Source: Armatimonadota bacterium (GTDB taxonomy: Bacteria > Armatimonadota > Armatimonadia > Armatimonadales > Capsulimonadaceae). From it: a stretch of 33,153 nucleotides of DNA. A program made the translations under genes and the position numbers. The notes under the pieces are model-generated. The model made no database searches. It was given only the letters and a program-made list of their open reading frames with translations, and was not told the origin of the DNA. Shown here piece after piece: positions 31,498 through 33,153 of this stretch. Each line of letters begins with the position of its first letter. Within the stretch, counting starts at the first letter, position 1. The stretch covers positions 1 to 33,153 of the forward strand of contig JAFAZD010000120.1 in the NCBI GenBank assembly GCA_019239955.1. Direction: 5' to 3'.

Positions 31498-32594
31498 GGT
31501 CGAGGGCCCTCCTGCTGCGCGGCGAATTGCCGGTAGATATCCTCAAACAGCCGCACGTCGTGAAGCGTGTCCTCCGCCGATGAGCGAAACGGCTCGCCCG
31601 TTTGGAGGCAGTGCAGGAAGTCTTTGGCCTCCTCCCGATACGACCAGGCGGGCGGCGGGAATTCCTGAGTCCGCCGGGGCGGCTGCCCATCATGGCCGGC
31701 GCGGTAGACCTCCACGCTGGCGGAGGTCTCCTTGTGCATCAGGTTCGGGGCCTGGGTCCGCAGCCAGCCGCCCTCAAAGTAAACCTGCGTGTGCTCCTCC
31801 CAGCCGTGGAACCGGGTGTAGCCGCTCTCCACGACGGCGCGCGTCCCGCCGATGTCCAGTACCACCAGGCCGGTCATGCCGTCCGGGTCGAGCTGCACGG
31901 TCGCCACTCGCGCCTTCCCCTCAGCGTCATCTAGGAAGAAACGGAGCAGGTTGACGTTGTGTGTCCACTGCTGCAGGTAACCCAGGTACGACTGCCGCAG
32001 GGCGATTGGCAGCCAGTCCGGGTACTCGTCGGGGGCGGGCGGCGGGGCCTCGTCCGACGTGTCCAGGGGAACGTTCGGGTCGGCGGCGTAGACCCAGTTG
32101 CCGCCGAAGCCGTGGTTGCGCGCCAGCAGCAGCCGCCCGGCCTCGCCCGATGCGCGCCACTCGTCCAGGTGGCGCTTGAGCGCCAGGTTTCCGGGATCGT
32201 AGCGCTTCATGTAGCCGACCATCAGCCGCGCCCCGCCCTGCCGCACCGCCGCGACCAGCGACTCGGCGCGGGCGAGGGTGACGGCCATTGGCTTCTCCAT
32301 GAAGACGTGCTTGCCGGCGCGCACTAGATCCTCGGCGATGCGTCCTTGCAGGGCGTAAGGGGCCGAGACGCCGACCGCCTCAATGTCGGGGTCGGCGGCG
32401 ACCTCCTCGTGCGTGCCGTAGACCCTGGGGATTCCGTAACGGGCGGCCACGCGCCTCCCCAGATCGCGCCGGGCTTCGGCCAGGGCCAAGAACTCACACT
32501 CCGGCTGCGCCCGGAAGTTGGGGATGTGGATGGTCTGCGCGACGAAGCCGCAGCCGACGTAGGCGAAACGAATCTTGTTGTTGCGGTCTGCCAT
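31494..32594 (-). CDS. Gfo/Idh/MocA-family NAD(P)-dependent oxidoreductase
   Basis: 366 residues. Rossmann start IRFAYVGCGFVAQTIHIPNF, the EKPMAVTLARAESL motif with the catalytic-site lysine, and YMKRYDPGN in the substrate domain. It would oxidise or reduce a sugar or inositol. Coupled by a 4-nt overlap to the TIM-barrel gene. ATG 32594 is chosen because it lies 6 nt after a TACAAT box; a much longer upstream open frame runs antisense to the reductase gene and is not likely coding. Confidence 0.9.
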   Translation of the reverse strand: MADRNNKIRFAYVGCGFVAQTIHIPNFRAQPECEFLALAEARRDLGRRVAARYGIPRVYGTHEEVAADPDIEAVGVSAPYALQGRIAEDLVRAGKHVFMEKPMAVTLARAESLVAAVRQGGARLMVGYMKRYDPGNLALKRHLDEWRASGEAGRLLLARNHGFGGNWVYAADPNVPLDTSDEAPPPAPDEYPDWLPIALRQSYLGYLQQWTHNVNLLRFFLDDAEGKARVATVQLDPDGMTGLVVLDIGGTRAVVESGYTRFHGWEEHTQVYFEGGWLRTQAPNLMHKETSASVEVYRAGHDGQPPRRTQEFPPPAWSYREEAKDFLHCLQTGEPFRSSAEDTLHDVRLFEDIYRQFAAQQEGPRP

Positions 32595-32600
32595 GCGGCC

Positions 32601-32606
32601 ATTGTA
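32601..32606 (-). promoter_or_regulatory. -10 box of the Gfo/Idh gene, leaderless spacing
   Basis: TACAAT on the minus strand, then GGCCGC and the ATG at 32594. No convincing -35; a CCCGC-CT-GCGGG hairpin lies just upstream. Confidence 0.55.
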
Positions 32607-32643
32607 CCCGCAGGCGGGCTTCTTCCATTTCCCAGCAATCAAC

Positions 32644-32673
32644 TTGACAAAGGGGACGGGTTTGGCCCATAAT
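32644..32673 (+). promoter_or_regulatory. Promoter of the ferredoxin-NADP reductase gene
   Basis: TTGACA (32644-32649) and CATAAT (32668-32673) are 18 nt apart. The ATG is at 32715, so this gene has a leader of about 35 nt with GAGAGG before the start. Confidence 0.7.
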
Positions 32674-32714
32674 GGAGTGCGAATTTTTGTCTGGGGCGTG
32701 AGGAACGAGAGGTT

Positions 32715-33153
32715 ATGTCCGACGACGAGTTGTTTGACATCGCCATCATCGGCGGCGGGCCGGTGGGGCAGTACGCGGCCTACTACGCGGGCCTGCGCGG
32801 CATGAGGACCAAGGTGATTGACAGCCTGCCCGAACTCGGCGGGCAACTCACCGCGCTGTACCCGGAGAAGTACATCTACGACGTGGCGGGCTACGCGAAG
32901 GTCTACGCCAAGGACCTGGTCGTCAACCTGACCGAGCAGATGATGCAGTACGACCCGACTCTGGCGCTGGACGAGAAGGTGGTCAACCTGACCTCCAACG
33001 GCATCGTGACGCTCCAGACGGAGAAGGGCACCACGCACCGGGCCAAGTCTGCGATCATCGCCTGCGGGGTCGGCGCGTTCATGCCCCGCAAGATGGCCGT
33101 TGCCGGTGTGGCGGAGCTGGAAGGGCTGGGCGTCCACTACTTTGTCAATGACA
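32715..33153 (+). CDS. Type-2 ferredoxin-NADP(+) reductase, thioredoxin-reductase fold (3' end outside window)
   Basis: 146 residues are visible. FAD-binding motif IIGGGPVGQYAAYYAGLRG (glycines at 13-15 and 18), then LPELGGQLTALYPEKYIYDV, typical of the YumC/bacterial FNR2 group, which lacks the CxxC of true thioredoxin reductases at least in the visible part. IIACGVGAFMPRK matches the end of the first FAD half. It would pass electrons between ferredoxin or flavodoxin and NADPH. Shine-Dalgarno leader present. Confidence 0.9.
   Translation, partial: MSDDELFDIAIIGGGPVGQYAAYYAGLRGMRTKVIDSLPELGGQLTALYPEKYIYDVAGYAKVYAKDLVVNLTEQMMQYDPTLALDEKVVNLTSNGIVTLQTEKGTTHRAKSAIIACGVGAFMPRKMAVAGVAELEGLGVHYFVND

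Overview
The window is high-GC bacterial chromosome with a dense gene layout, many ATGA/GTGA start-stop overlaps and many short palindromic repeats. It carries flagellar export genes, a PEP-CTERM (exosortase-sorted) surface protein, peptidoglycan synthesis (murB) and a CcmABCDEF cytochrome c maturation set, so it comes from a motile, respiring, envelope-complex bacterium. My best guess is Armatimonadota or a neighbouring poorly studied phylum. That is an inference from gene mix and style, with low confidence. No rRNA, tRNA, CRISPR array, prophage or transposase gene was seen.

Layout, left to right. (1) 1-562 (-): N-terminal part of a ComEC-type metallo-beta-lactamase-fold protein whose metal-ligand motif is lost. 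(2) 690-6723 (+): ccmA, ccmB, ccmC, a CcmD-like peptide, ccmE (CxxxY type) and ccmF, then panD and queD, ending at a strong bidirectional terminator. (3) 6773-7576 (-): PEP-CTERM protein. (4) 7740-10137 (+): fliQ, fliR and flhB. (5) 10171-11355 (+): ApgM-family phosphoglycerate mutase. (6) 11369-16037 (-): NicO-like membrane protein, SBP56/methanethiol oxidase, a ruined FAD monooxygenase and a secreted 14-repeat ankyrin protein. (7) 16038-20743 (-): a sulfate-activation operon in which cysD and cysN are separated by two tandem copies of a [75-aa protein + retropepsin-like protease] cassette and an MreB-like half protein; a lipoprotein follows cysN. (8) 20808-24224 (-): small P-loop kinase, flotillin/SPFH protein with a His-rich NfeD-like partner, and an Fe-S uracil-DNA glycosylase. 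(9) 24277-26948 (-): M56 sensor protease and BlaI repressor, divergent from an orphan ABC ATPase at 27059 (+), with two operators between them. (10) 27918-29932 (+): murB overlapping a secreted GH5 glycosidase. (11) 29993-32594 (-): Gfo/Idh oxidoreductase, sugar isomerase and a PD-(D/E)XK-like protein. (12) 32715-end (+): type-2 ferredoxin-NADP reductase, cut by the window edge.

Three things stand out. First, the cysD-cysN interval contains a diverged tandem duplication that dragged along the 3' end of cysD: a readable 20-codon CysD C-terminal relic with its stop codon still lies between the two cassettes. This cassette array plus the MreB-like protein is the best candidate here for an undescribed system. 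Second, at least seven genes have a TANNNT -10 box 5-8 nt before the start codon, several with a good -35 box, so they are probably transcribed as leaderless mRNAs; other genes have normal Shine-Dalgarno leaders. Third, several families of small palindromic repeats sit between genes and also inside coding sequence (ccmC N-terminus, ccmF loop and tail, lipoprotein signal peptide, UDG C-terminus).
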